Below are positions 1 to 5,046 of a DNA stretch of 5,046 nucleotides, in pieces. Every line of letters begins with the position of its first letter. Positions within the stretch are counted from its first letter, which is position 1. This DNA is from Akkermansiaceae bacterium. Lineage in GTDB: Bacteria > Verrucomicrobiota > Verrucomicrobiia > Verrucomicrobiales > Akkermansiaceae. The notes under the pieces are model-generated. The model was not told the DNA's origin. It ran no database searches and saw nothing but the letters and a program-made list of their open reading frames with translations. The translations under genes and the position numbers were made by a program. The stretch covers positions 1 to 5,046 of the forward strand of contig CAIVXP010000148.1 of NCBI GenBank assembly GCA_903909905.1. The letters are read 5' to 3'.

Positions 1-1
1 G

Positions 2-1735
2 CCCAAGGAGCCAGTCATCGATCCCGCCACTGCCCAACGCCTCGCAGCATCGGAAGCCGAAGTCCGCCGCCTGCGCGAACTCGCATCGCAAGCCCCCGAA
101 CAAGCCTCGCGTGAAAAATCGCGCGCCGATGACATGCGCCGGCAAAATGACGCGCTCAAAGCCGAACTCAGAAACGCCGAGGCCAACCTGCAAAACCTGC
201 GTGCCAAACTTGCTTCCGCACCGGTCGAGAGTGAGGTAAAATCCCTCAACCAACGCATCGAATCCCTTGTCCAGGAGCGCGAGGCGATGACCATGGCTCT
301 CAACCAGTCACGCGGATCCCACACCGAAGCACTCAGTCGTATCAACTCCCTCGAAACTGACATAAAGATGCTGCAACAAAAGCGCAGCGACCTCGACCGG
401 GATTTGAAAAGGGAACGCGAAGTTGCGAACTCAGTCGTCGCGGGCCAACGCAAACAGCTAGAGCAGCTCGAAAAGGAGCTGGAAAACAAAAACTCCGAAC
501 TCGCAAAAGCCAACGAACGCATCGCCAGCCTTGGCCGGGAACTCGAGGAAAGCCGCCTGTCATTCACCCAGTTGCGCACGGAACAAGATTCGCTCATACA
601 AGAACGCGATCAAATGGCAGCACTCCTCAAACTCAACGAATCGAGCCGCATTCAAGACCTGATCGATCAAAACATGTCGCTGGCAAAAAACCTCCGCGAG
701 GCAAGCGAAAAGGTGGAAAGCATCAACAGCGAAAGCGACGAAAACAAGCAAGCCTACTCCGACGCACTTCGCGATCTCGCCATCGCAAAATCACAAATCA
801 ACAAACTTCAGCAGGAAAAACGCGAACAGGACAAACGCCTCGCCGAAATGGAATCACGCCTAAAATTAGAGGAAGCCGCCCTCGCCAAAGGTGAAGCCAA
901 CGCCGACCCAGCCGAAACGGAACTTCTGCGCGACATCATAAAGCGCCAACTCCGCACACAGGAGCGCCGCCGCCAAGCACGCGAGCTACTCGTCGATGCC
1001 GCACGCGAACTTGGCAACGGCGACGAACGCCTAGCCAAAGCCATCGAAATTTTCGACAGCGGCGAAATCGCCCTTTCACCCGAGGAACAAAAACTTCTGA
1101 CCGACCGTCAGGTCGATGGCGAATTTGTATCCCCCTTCGCACGCGATCGCGCCACCGTCACCCGCGCAACCAGCGACCTGAACCGCGACATCTCAATCTT
1201 CGAACGCACTGCCGAGAAATCCTTTATCGCTGGCAGGTTCCTGCCAACCCGCGAATTGTATGAAATGATCATCGAGCAACACCCGGGCCACACCCCCTCA
1301 CTTTGCAAACTCGGCGTCGTTCACCTAAAGCTCGAAGACCCGATGTCTGCCATCGACACCTTCCGCCGCGCGGTCGAACTTGAAGAAGGCAATGCCTATG
1401 CCCACCGCATGCTCGGATTTTCCTTCTTACGCTTCGGCGACATGCAGGCCGCCGACAGGGCTCTCAGCAAGGCAATCGAACTCGCGCCGAACGATGCCAA
1501 AAGCCAGCTGTTGCTAGCGACGTTGCGCTACCGCACCGGAAAGCTTGGCGAGGCGGAGTCTCACTTCAAGGCCGCCATCAATGCCGACCCGATGCCTAGC
1601 GAACCCTATTACAATCTAGCGCTGCTGTGCTCCCGCGACCGCCGCTTCGAGGATGCGAAAAAATACTATGAACAGGCATTGGAACGCGGCGCCCAACCCA
1701 ATCCAAAGCTCGAGGAAGTCATTCGCAAACAATGA
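2..1735 (+). CDS. Coiled-coil protein with C-terminal TPR repeats (5' partial)
   Basis: The reading frame is already open at base 2, so the N-terminus lies outside the window and 577 residues are visible. The first ATG in the window (134) is internal: it has no Shine-Dalgarno, and the 44 codons before it already read as charged helix. Counting from base 2, residues about 11-310 are a long coiled coil, rich in Glu, Lys, Arg, Gln and Leu with almost no Pro or Gly. A short linker follows. Residues about 396-567 form five TPR units in strict 34-residue register (431-464, 465-498 and 499-532 are the clearest), with the usual Gly/Ala at helix A, Ala at helix B, and Pro near the turn (for example ELAPND). 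TPRs bind proteins and the coiled coil probably makes oligomers, so a scaffold or assembly role is likely. No catalytic domain is seen. Signal peptide or membrane anchor cannot be judged. The stop overlaps the next gene, a lipoprotein, as ATGA, which suggests a shared envelope-related job (inference). Confidence 0.9.
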   Translation, partial: PKEPVIDPATAQRLAASEAEVRRLRELASQAPEQASREKSRADDMRRQNDALKAELRNAEANLQNLRAKLASAPVESEVKSLNQRIESLVQEREAMTMALNQSRGSHTEALSRINSLETDIKMLQQKRSDLDRDLKREREVANSVVAGQRKQLEQLEKELENKNSELAKANERIASLGRELEESRLSFTQLRTEQDSLIQERDQMAALLKLNESSRIQDLIDQNMSLAKNLREASEKVESINSESDENKQAYSDALRDLAIAKSQINKLQQEKREQDKRLAEMESRLKLEEAALAKGEANADPAETELLRDIIKRQLRTQERRRQARELLVDAARELGNGDERLAKAIEIFDSGEIALSPEEQKLLTDRQVDGEFVSPFARDRATVTRATSDLNRDISIFERTAEKSFIAGRFLPTRELYEMIIEQHPGHTPSLCKLGVVHLKLEDPMSAIDTFRRAVELEEGNAYAHRMLGFSFLRFGDMQAADRALSKAIELAPNDAKSQLLLATLRYRTGKLGEAESHFKAAINADPMPSEPYYNLALLCSRDRRFEDAKKYYEQALERGAQPNPKLEEVIRKQ

Positions 1736-2310
1736 TGTTTCATCGTCACATTTTTCCGTTTTTTTTGGTCATTCTGGCAGCTTGCACGAACGCTACCAAG
1801 ACCAGCGAAAATACACCGTCTTTCAAACCATTCAGCCAGCGTCTTAACGAAAAAAACGGCTACACCCAAGATGCCGATGGAAACTGGAAGGCCCAAGGCG
1901 ACAAACGCAGCTCGTTCGAAAAACAGGGAGGCTCCCCGCACTTCCAGCAAGAATATCAAAAAAATACTTACAAAACGGGCGAATACGCAAAGGAATCCTG
2001 GTGGGGAAACAAAGACTACGGCCGCAAACACTACGACGGCAACACCGATGGCAGCCGCTTCATGAGATCTTCGGAACTCAACGGAAAAAATGCCCGCGAA
2101 TCATCGTCCACAGCAAACCTGCCCGGTATTTACCCAACACAAAAATTTACCACCAATTCCGCTCGCGAATCGGATATTCAAAATATCTCCAAACCATCCG
2201 ATGCCGAAACCGACATCCGCCGCGGAGTCTACCAACAACCCGATGTGATCGACTGGCGCGAGCAGCGCAAACTCAGTCTGGATCAGTCAAAGGGGCTGCT
2301 TGGCCGCTGA
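1732..2310 (+). CDS. Predicted lipoprotein of unknown function
   Basis: This encodes 192 residues. The N-terminus is a type II (lipoprotein) signal peptide: a basic start (H4, R5), a hydrophobic core (residues 7-15), and a perfect lipobox L15-A16-A17-C18, so Cys18 should be lipidated. Thr at +2 is not the Asp inner-membrane retention signal of enterobacteria, so outer-membrane sorting is possible. The mature part is hydrophilic, with many Lys, Ser, Asn and Gly, and with aromatic patches such as SWWGNKDYGRKHY; it looks largely disordered and has no Cys other than the lipidated one. I do not recognise the family. The start is either ATG 1732 or the adjacent ATG 1735, a difference of one Met. 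It overlaps the stop of the TPR gene by 4 bp; the purine stretch GAGGAAG at 1712-1718 is too far upstream for a good SD, so coupled translation is likely. The gene is visibly more A-rich than its neighbours. Its last 38 bp overlap the convergent gene. Confidence 0.85.
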   Translation: MMFHRHIFPFFLVILAACTNATKTSENTPSFKPFSQRLNEKNGYTQDADGNWKAQGDKRSSFEKQGGSPHFQQEYQKNTYKTGEYAKESWWGNKDYGRKHYDGNTDGSRFMRSSELNGKNARESSSTANLPGIYPTQKFTTNSARESDIQNISKPSDAETDIRRGVYQQPDVIDWREQRKLSLDQSKGLLGR

Positions 2311-2977
2311 TGCCCTCATCCGCTGCCAAACGCAGCGTATCGAGAATAATCTTTTTGATGGTCTCCCAGCGCAGCGGTTTGCCCTCAAGAAAAAAACTCT
2401 GCGATACGACCAACCGAATCTGCGCATAACGCGCCGGATCATTCTCTCGCGCCAATGCCGTTCCAAATGCGCCGGTATCAGCACCCCGTTCACACTTCGC
2501 ATCGACATCACGCGCACGCAGCCTCGAGCACCACGCCATCGCGAGCGACTCGCTCAACACCGATTTTTCAGGTGTCGCCAATGTCACCTTCCCCTCGGTA
2601 TCGGCATCCGTATGCACCATCAAATGCACGACGGAATCATACCTCCTCAAATCCTCAGCAATTCTCTGACGCAATTGCTGGCGAAACAACTTCTCATGTC
2701 GGTCTTCAATCCTCATCCGGATGCTCTCCGCGATTTTTGATGAAAACCGACTCCATCGCGCGTCACCGTCTTTTTCCAGATCGATCAACAACCTCGTGAC
2801 ATCTCCGTAAACCAAGGGGGTTCGAAAACCCATCGCAAAGGCTTGGCTCAAGTTCAATGCTCCAGGCTCCCATCCCTCATTGGAGCTCAGGACCTCCTCG
2901 CTGCCGCGAAAATATTCACGGTAGGCTTCTGGCACCGTGCAGGTCGCATGCTCACAACTGAAAAGATAAGCGGTCAT
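2273..2977 (-). CDS. N-formylglutamate amidohydrolase family protein
   Basis: This encodes 234 residues, close to the length of short members of the N-formylglutamate amidohydrolase (FGase, HutG-type) family. Known members hydrolyse N-formyl-glutamate to formate and glutamate in histidine breakdown, but many homologues have untested substrates. Visible family features are SCEHATCTVP (residues 7-16, with the CEH metal-site motif), GWEPGALNL (35-43), TRLLIDL (61-67), VVHLMVHTDAD (116-126), and the C-terminal block RLVVSQSFFLEGKPLRW (188-204). The second motif departs from the form I expect (SHRGWDPGA): the His and Asp are Asn33 and Glu37 here, so activity or substrate may differ. There is no other hut gene in the window. 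An in-frame TGA three codons upstream (2984-2986) fixes the start at ATG 2977. No Shine-Dalgarno is seen. The last 12 codons overlap the lipoprotein gene on the other strand. The family call is from remembered motifs, not a search. Confidence 0.85.
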   Translation of the reverse strand: MTAYLFSCEHATCTVPEAYREYFRGSEEVLSSNEGWEPGALNLSQAFAMGFRTPLVYGDVTRLLIDLEKDGDARWSRFSSKIAESIRMRIEDRHEKLFRQQLRQRIAEDLRRYDSVVHLMVHTDADTEGKVTLATPEKSVLSESLAMAWCSRLRARDVDAKCERGADTGAFGTALARENDPARYAQIRLVVSQSFFLEGKPLRWETIKKIILDTLRLAADEGISGQAAPLTDPD

Positions 2978-3003
2978 CGGTAATCAGAGATCTATCGTCG
3001 CCA

Positions 3004-3032
3004 TGCATACACATGTGTTTTTCCGATGGCAA
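3004..3032 (-). promoter_or_regulatory. Possible promoter of the FGase-like gene
   Basis: On the minus strand, TTGCCA (3032-3027, one mismatch to TTGACA) is followed after exactly 17 bp by TATGCA (3009-3004, a weak -10). Transcription would start near 2997 and leave a leader of about 20 nt. The spacing is ideal but the -10 is poor, so this is a candidate only. Confidence 0.3.
3009..3018. repeat. 10 bp perfect palindrome ACACATGTGT
   Basis: The palindrome ACACATGTGT lies in the divergent intergenic region, in the spacer and against the -10 of the candidate FGase promoter. The position would suit an operator for a dimeric repressor, but at 10 bp chance is a real alternative. Confidence 0.3.
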
Positions 3033-3039
3033 TCCCTCA

Positions 3040-3051
3040 TCATGGCCATGA
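3040..3051. repeat. 12 bp perfect palindrome TCATGGCCATGA
   Basis: A perfect 12 bp palindrome sits near the middle of the divergent intergenic region, just upstream of the putative FGase -35 box. A regulator binding here could act on both divergent genes. It has no T tract, so it is not a terminator. Function is not established. Confidence 0.3.
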
Positions 3052-3092
3052 CCGGCATTCCGGGCTAACGACTGATTTTTCTCGTCCTCGCA

Positions 3093-3117
3093 CCCCCTAC
3101 TCCCTCACCCTCCCCCC
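3093..3117 (-). other. Canonical G-quadruplex motif upstream of ychF
   Basis: The plus strand has four C-runs of 5, 3, 3 and 6 bases (3093-3097, 3102-3104, 3108-3110, 3112-3117) with spacers of 4, 3 and 1 nt. The minus strand therefore matches the G3+N1-7 quadruplex rule. It is the template strand for ychF, and the motif ends 3 bp before the ychF ATG, in the place where a Shine-Dalgarno would normally be. The ychF mRNA leader is accordingly pyrimidine-rich. Folding in vivo is unproven. Confidence 0.6.
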
Positions 3118-3120
3118 GCA

Positions 3121-4242
3121 ATGCTCAAAGCTGGAATCGTAGGACTGCCCAATGTCGGGAAATCAACCCTCTTCAACGCCGTCACCCGCACGCGCAAAGC
3201 GGAGGCTGCCAACTACCCCTTCTGCACGATCGACCCTAATGTCGGTATCGTGACCGTGCCCGACCCGCGCCTGTCCGTGCTTTCGAAAATCTCGGGCTCG
3301 CAAAAGCTTGTGCCCACCGCCATCGAGTTTGTCGATATCGCAGGACTCGTGAAGGGCGCCTCTGAAGGTGCCGGACTCGGCAACCAGTTCCTTGCCAACA
3401 GCCGCGAAACCGACGCAATCGTTCAAGTCGTGCGCTGTTTCGAAAACGACGACATCATCCACGAGCTCGGCACCGTCGACCCGATCCGCGACATCGAGAT
3501 CATCAACTCGGAGCTTATCCTTGCCGACATGGCCGCCCTCGAAAAACGCCGCTCGTCACGCGAAAAGAAAGCCAAGGGCGGTGACAAGGAAGCCAAAAAG
3601 GAAGTGGAACTCATCGATGTGATCATGCCTCACCTCGATCAAGGCAAGCCGGCCCTCACCCTCGAATTCAGCGATGAGGATAAGACGGTTGTCCGCGAAT
3701 TTTTCCTGCTCTCCTCAAAGAAGACGATCTACGCATGCAATGTAGCCGAAGACGAACTCGCAGGTGCGATCGAAAATCCTGACTCGCACCCGCAGGTTGC
3801 CAAGGTCCGCCGCTTCGCCACCGAACACAGCGGCTCAGAAGCGGTGGTGATCTCCGCACGCATCGAAGAAGAGCTCAGCGAAATGCCACCCGAGGAAGCA
3901 CTCGAGTTCCTACGCGAAATGGGCGTCAACGACTCCGGCGTTTCATCATTGATCCAAGCGGTCTATCACCTGCTCGGCCTGCGTACCTACCTGACCACCG
4001 GCGTACAAGAAACCCGCGCATGGACGATTCAAGAGGGCGACAAAGCCCCCGCCGCCGCCGGCGTGATCCACACGGATTTCGAACGCGGCTTCATCGCTGC
4101 CGAAGTTGTGCACTACGACGACCTCGTCTCACTCGGTTCGAAAAATGCCGCCAAAGAAGCCGGCAAACTCCGCATTGAAGGCAAGGAATATATCGTCAAG
4201 GACGGCGATGTGATCGAGTTCCGCTTCAATGTGAGCAAGTGA
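3121..4242 (+). CDS. ychF: YchF/OLA1-type P-loop ATPase
   Basis: A complete 373-residue protein, slightly longer than E. coli YchF (363). YchF is a cytoplasmic Obg-related NTPase that binds ribosomes and prefers ATP to GTP; it has been linked to translation initiation and oxidative-stress responses. Visible motifs are the P-loop GLPNVGKST (8-16), the conserved Cys35 in NYPFCTID, the switch II motif [10 protein letters not shown] (72-81) with a hydrophobic residue where classical GTPases have catalytic Gln, and NVAE (207-210) replacing the guanine-specific NKxD, as expected for ATP preference. A lysine-rich helical segment lies at about 140-165, and the C-terminal TGS domain spans about 287-371, ending [13 protein letters not shown]. 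The start is certain: the frame has TGA at 3073-3075 and no other start codon after it. There is no Shine-Dalgarno, and the leader is C/T-rich. It diverges from the FGase-like gene and converges on the toxin gene. No good plus-strand promoter was found. Confidence 0.97.
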   Translation: MLKAGIVGLPNVGKSTLFNAVTRTRKAEAANYPFCTIDPNVGIVTVPDPRLSVLSKISGSQKLVPTAIEFVDIAGLVKGASEGAGLGNQFLANSRETDAIVQVVRCFENDDIIHELGTVDPIRDIEIINSELILADMAALEKRRSSREKKAKGGDKEAKKEVELIDVIMPHLDQGKPALTLEFSDEDKTVVREFFLLSSKKTIYACNVAEDELAGAIENPDSHPQVAKVRRFATEHSGSEAVVISARIEEELSEMPPEEALEFLREMGVNDSGVSSLIQAVYHLLGLRTYLTTGVQETRAWTIQEGDKAPAAAGVIHTDFERGFIAAEVVHYDDLVSLGSKNAAKEAGKLRIEGKEYIVKDGDVIEFRFNVSK

Positions 4243-4256
4243 CGCACGCCGCACGC
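4243..4256. repeat. 7 bp tandem duplication in the convergent gap
   Basis: CGCACGC occurs twice in tandem in the 18 bp between the ychF and toxin stop codons. It forms no hairpin and has no T tract, so the gap holds no intrinsic terminator. It may simply be a small slippage duplication. Confidence 0.4.
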
Positions 4257-4260
4257 CGAT

Positions 4261-4713
4261 TCACAAGGGAACCTTCATTCCCGATGCCTCGGCCAAGCGT
4301 TTCTGGTTGGCAGCGAATGTGAGAAACACCTCCGACCCGAGGTGAATCGCTGTAGCAACATGCAAAATGTCCGTCATGCGATGGCCGTTTTCTTCGGTGT
4401 GCTTTTCACTCAACATGTCCGCAATGCGATGCACATCCGCCCAGTCGGGCGCGGTCATTTCAAACACCCCTTGCGCAAGATCCGACTGCAAAGCACGCAA
4501 CATCGCCATGCCCTCGGTTTTCGCAAAACCTTTGCTGCGATCCAACGAAAACAACCTCATCTGAAAACGGATCGATTGGCGAAACTCGAGCAAGAGAAGA
4601 CTGGATACAGCAAGCGGATTGGAAAGGGTTTCATGATAGGCATCCGCACGCCGGGAGTTGCTCTGCTCGCGGTACTTCGCACACAGAAACGATGTGTCGG
4701 GAAAAACCTTCAT
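4261..4713 (-). CDS. VapC-like PIN-domain toxin
   Basis: This encodes 150 residues with the layout of a PIN-domain ribonuclease, the toxin of type II toxin-antitoxin pairs; VapC enzymes cut tRNA, rRNA or mRNA using Mg2+ held by three or four acidic residues. Asp6 (PDTSFL), Glu43 (LLLEFR) and Asp115 (RMTDILHVATA) are present. The fourth acid, normally in a TFD-type motif near the end, is Ala134 here (LTFAANQ; the codon is GCT). The rest of that motif, including the usual A..SGMKV end, is intact. The toxin could be weakened, or may work with three acids as some PIN proteins do. It starts inside the antitoxin stop (4 bp overlap) with a good internal Shine-Dalgarno, so expression is coupled to the antitoxin. 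Its stop lies 18 bp from that of ychF. Cellular target unknown. Confidence 0.88.
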   Translation of the reverse strand: MKVFPDTSFLCAKYREQSNSRRADAYHETLSNPLAVSSLLLLEFRQSIRFQMRLFSLDRSKGFAKTEGMAMLRALQSDLAQGVFEMTAPDWADVHRIADMLSEKHTEENGHRMTDILHVATAIHLGSEVFLTFAANQKRLAEASGMKVPL

Positions 4714-4964
4714 CCCTCCTCACCTTCCAATTCAGCCTCACGCATCGCACGCACTTCTTCGTCCGAAAAGACACGATCGCCCCATATCGCCTTTCTCCGA
4801 GCCTCCCAATCAACTTTAGGCACTAAGCTCTTTTTTTTTCTCGCCGCCGACAAATACCCGATCGGCTTGCCGCGCTTCTCAATGCGGATTTCCTCGCCCT
4901 CACCAAGCCATGCCTCGACCTTGGAAAAGTTGTTTCTCAAATCCCTGACGGTGACAGTTTTCAT
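4710..4964 (-). CDS. Phd/YefM-family antitoxin
   Basis: This encodes 84 residues. The N-terminal half (about 1-41, starting MKTVTVRDLRNNFSKV, then EIRIEKRGKPIGYLS) matches the Phd/YefM fold, which dimerises, binds operator DNA and represses its own operon. The acidic C-terminal half (about 50-84, VDWEARRKAIWGD then Glu-rich helix) should wrap around and neutralise the PIN toxin encoded next. Between the two lies a basic hinge, ARKKKS (41-46), coded by nine consecutive A residues. The start ATG sits at the edge of a perfect inverted repeat and has no Shine-Dalgarno. The gene order (antitoxin first), the 4 bp overlap and the operator are typical of type II systems. The pairing of a Phd-like antitoxin with a VapC-like toxin is common. 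It is most likely a chromosomal or formerly mobile TA module; there are no mobile-element genes beside it in this window. Confidence 0.9.
   Translation of the reverse strand: MKTVTVRDLRNNFSKVEAWLGEGEEIRIEKRGKPIGYLSAARKKKSLVPKVDWEARRKAIWGDRVFSDEEVRAMREAELEGEEG
4714..4726 (-). promoter_or_regulatory. Shine-Dalgarno of the toxin, inside the antitoxin gene
   Basis: The minus strand reads AAGGTGAGGAGGG directly before the toxin ATG. AAGGTG (4726-4721) is 7 nt from the start codon, and the closer GGAGG is only 1 nt away. These bases also encode the Glu/Gly-rich tail of the antitoxin. It is the only clear Shine-Dalgarno I see in the window. Confidence 0.65.
4830..4839 (-). other. A9 run with in-frame A_AAA_AAG slippery heptamer
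   Basis: Minus-strand bases 4839-4831 are nine A followed by G, within the antitoxin codons R42-K43-K44-K45. The register gives A_AAA_AAG, the same heptamer used by E. coli dnaX for -1 frameshifting, and A9 is also prone to polymerase slippage. A -1 shift adds ELSA and stops at TAA 4818-4816 (49 residues); a +1 shift stops at TAG 4825-4823 (46 residues). Both products would keep the DNA-binding half and lose the toxin-binding half. No strong upstream SD or downstream stem is visible. Confidence 0.5.
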
Positions 4965-4985
4965 GTGGACAAATTATGTCCACAT
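4963..4985. promoter_or_regulatory. Inverted-repeat operator over the antitoxin start
   Basis: ATGTGGACA (4963-4971) and TGTCCACAT (4977-4985) are perfect 9 bp inverted arms around a 5 bp AT-rich centre. The repeat covers the putative -10 box and reaches two bases into the antitoxin start codon. This is the expected site for the antitoxin, or the antitoxin-toxin complex, to repress its own operon. Confidence 0.8.
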
Positions 4986-4999
4986 TTTCTGCAGGTCAA
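4973..4999 (-). promoter_or_regulatory. Putative promoter of the toxin-antitoxin operon
   Basis: The minus strand has TTGACC (4999-4994, one mismatch to consensus) and CATAAT (4978-4973, one mismatch) separated by 15 bp, which is shorter than the ideal 17. Transcription would begin at about 4967-4964, at or just before the antitoxin ATG, giving an mRNA with little or no leader. The -10 lies inside the inverted-repeat operator. Confidence 0.55.
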
Positions 5000-5046
5000 A
5001 TTTTTTCGCCCGAATCAGCCTCGGCGAAGCTTCAACCTTGCGGGCC
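4986..5046. other. Right-edge stretch, unassigned
   Basis: These 61 bp upstream of the toxin-antitoxin operon hold its -35 box. Two short frames stay open to the window edge: plus strand from ATG 4976 (MSTFSAGQIF...), and minus strand entering from the right and stopping at TAA 4976-4974 (...KKFDLQKMWT). Each is about 23 codons, too short to judge. Codon use slightly favours the minus-strand one. Neither is called as a gene. Confidence 0.3.

Noticed and set aside
134..136. ATG 134 as the true start of the TPR protein
   Set aside because: The same frame is open to base 2 with continuous coiled-coil composition, and no ribosome binding site precedes this ATG.
1231..1246. Near-palindrome TGGCAGG-TT-CCTGCCA
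   Set aside because: It lies inside the TPR gene and is explained by ordinary codons; a 2-nt loop is too tight for an RNA hairpin, and no function is suggested.
1666..2031. Minus-strand 121-codon frame with hydrophobic, membrane-like segments
   Set aside because: It is the antisense shadow of the A-rich lipoprotein gene; Lys/Asn codons read backwards give Phe/Leu/Val. The lipoprotein frame has a real signal peptide and a coupled start.
2321..2337. Hairpin CGCTGC/GCAGCG as a terminator of the lipoprotein transcript
   Set aside because: The stem is only 6 bp, the T-run (2352-2356) starts 14 nt after it, and the bases are coding in the opposite gene.
2300..2740. Plus-strand frames of 146 and 114 codons across the FGase-like gene
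   Set aside because: They overlap a frame with clear family motifs on the other strand and show Arg/His/Pro-rich composition typical of shadows.
3540..3620. Lys/Glu-rich stretch in YchF as an unusual insertion
   Set aside because: A lysine-rich helical segment ([16 protein letters not shown]) is normal in bacterial YchF proteins.
4976..5046. Divergent plus-strand gene starting at ATG 4976
   Set aside because: Only about 23 codons are visible, codon use is unlike the neighbours, there is no recognisable motif, and the ATG is within the operator repeat.

Overview
This 5 kb window is a chromosomal stretch with moderately high GC, C-rich third codon positions, and Shine-Dalgarno sequences missing ahead of several genes. 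The protein style (coiled-coil/TPR protein, small lipoprotein, SD-less starts) suggests a Gram-negative bacterium of the PVC group, perhaps Verrucomicrobiota. That is inference from style, and no marker here fixes the lineage.

Left part, plus strand: a long coiled-coil protein with five C-terminal TPR repeats runs in from the left edge (2-1735). It is followed, with an ATGA stop/start overlap, by a small predicted lipoprotein (1732-2310) that I cannot place in a family. The overlap implies one transcript and coupled translation, so the two probably work together at the envelope.

Middle: a minus-strand N-formylglutamate-amidohydrolase-like gene (2273-2977) converges on the lipoprotein gene and overlaps its end by 38 bp. 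A 143 bp divergent intergenic region (2978-3120) separates it from ychF. This region holds a plausible minus-strand promoter, two short perfect palindromes, and a canonical G-quadruplex motif on the minus strand ending 3 bp from the ychF start. The ychF gene (3121-4242) is complete and has all the expected motifs.

Right part, minus strand: a type II toxin-antitoxin operon, with a Phd/YefM-like antitoxin (4710-4964) upstream of a VapC-like PIN toxin (4261-4713), the two overlapping by 4 bp. A perfect 9+9 bp inverted repeat spans the antitoxin start codon and the putative -10 box, which points to autoregulation and a nearly leaderless antitoxin mRNA. The antitoxin also carries an in-frame A9 run containing A_AAA_AAG exactly between its DNA-binding and toxin-binding parts. 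The PIN toxin lacks the usual fourth acidic residue (Ala134). The toxin gene ends 18 bp from ychF, convergently, with no visible terminator.

The observations most worth following up are the antitoxin slippery run, the operator over the start codon, the G4 motif at ychF, and the unassigned lipoprotein paired with the TPR protein. I see no clear evidence of a wholly new system, and no rRNA, tRNA, CRISPR or insertion sequence.
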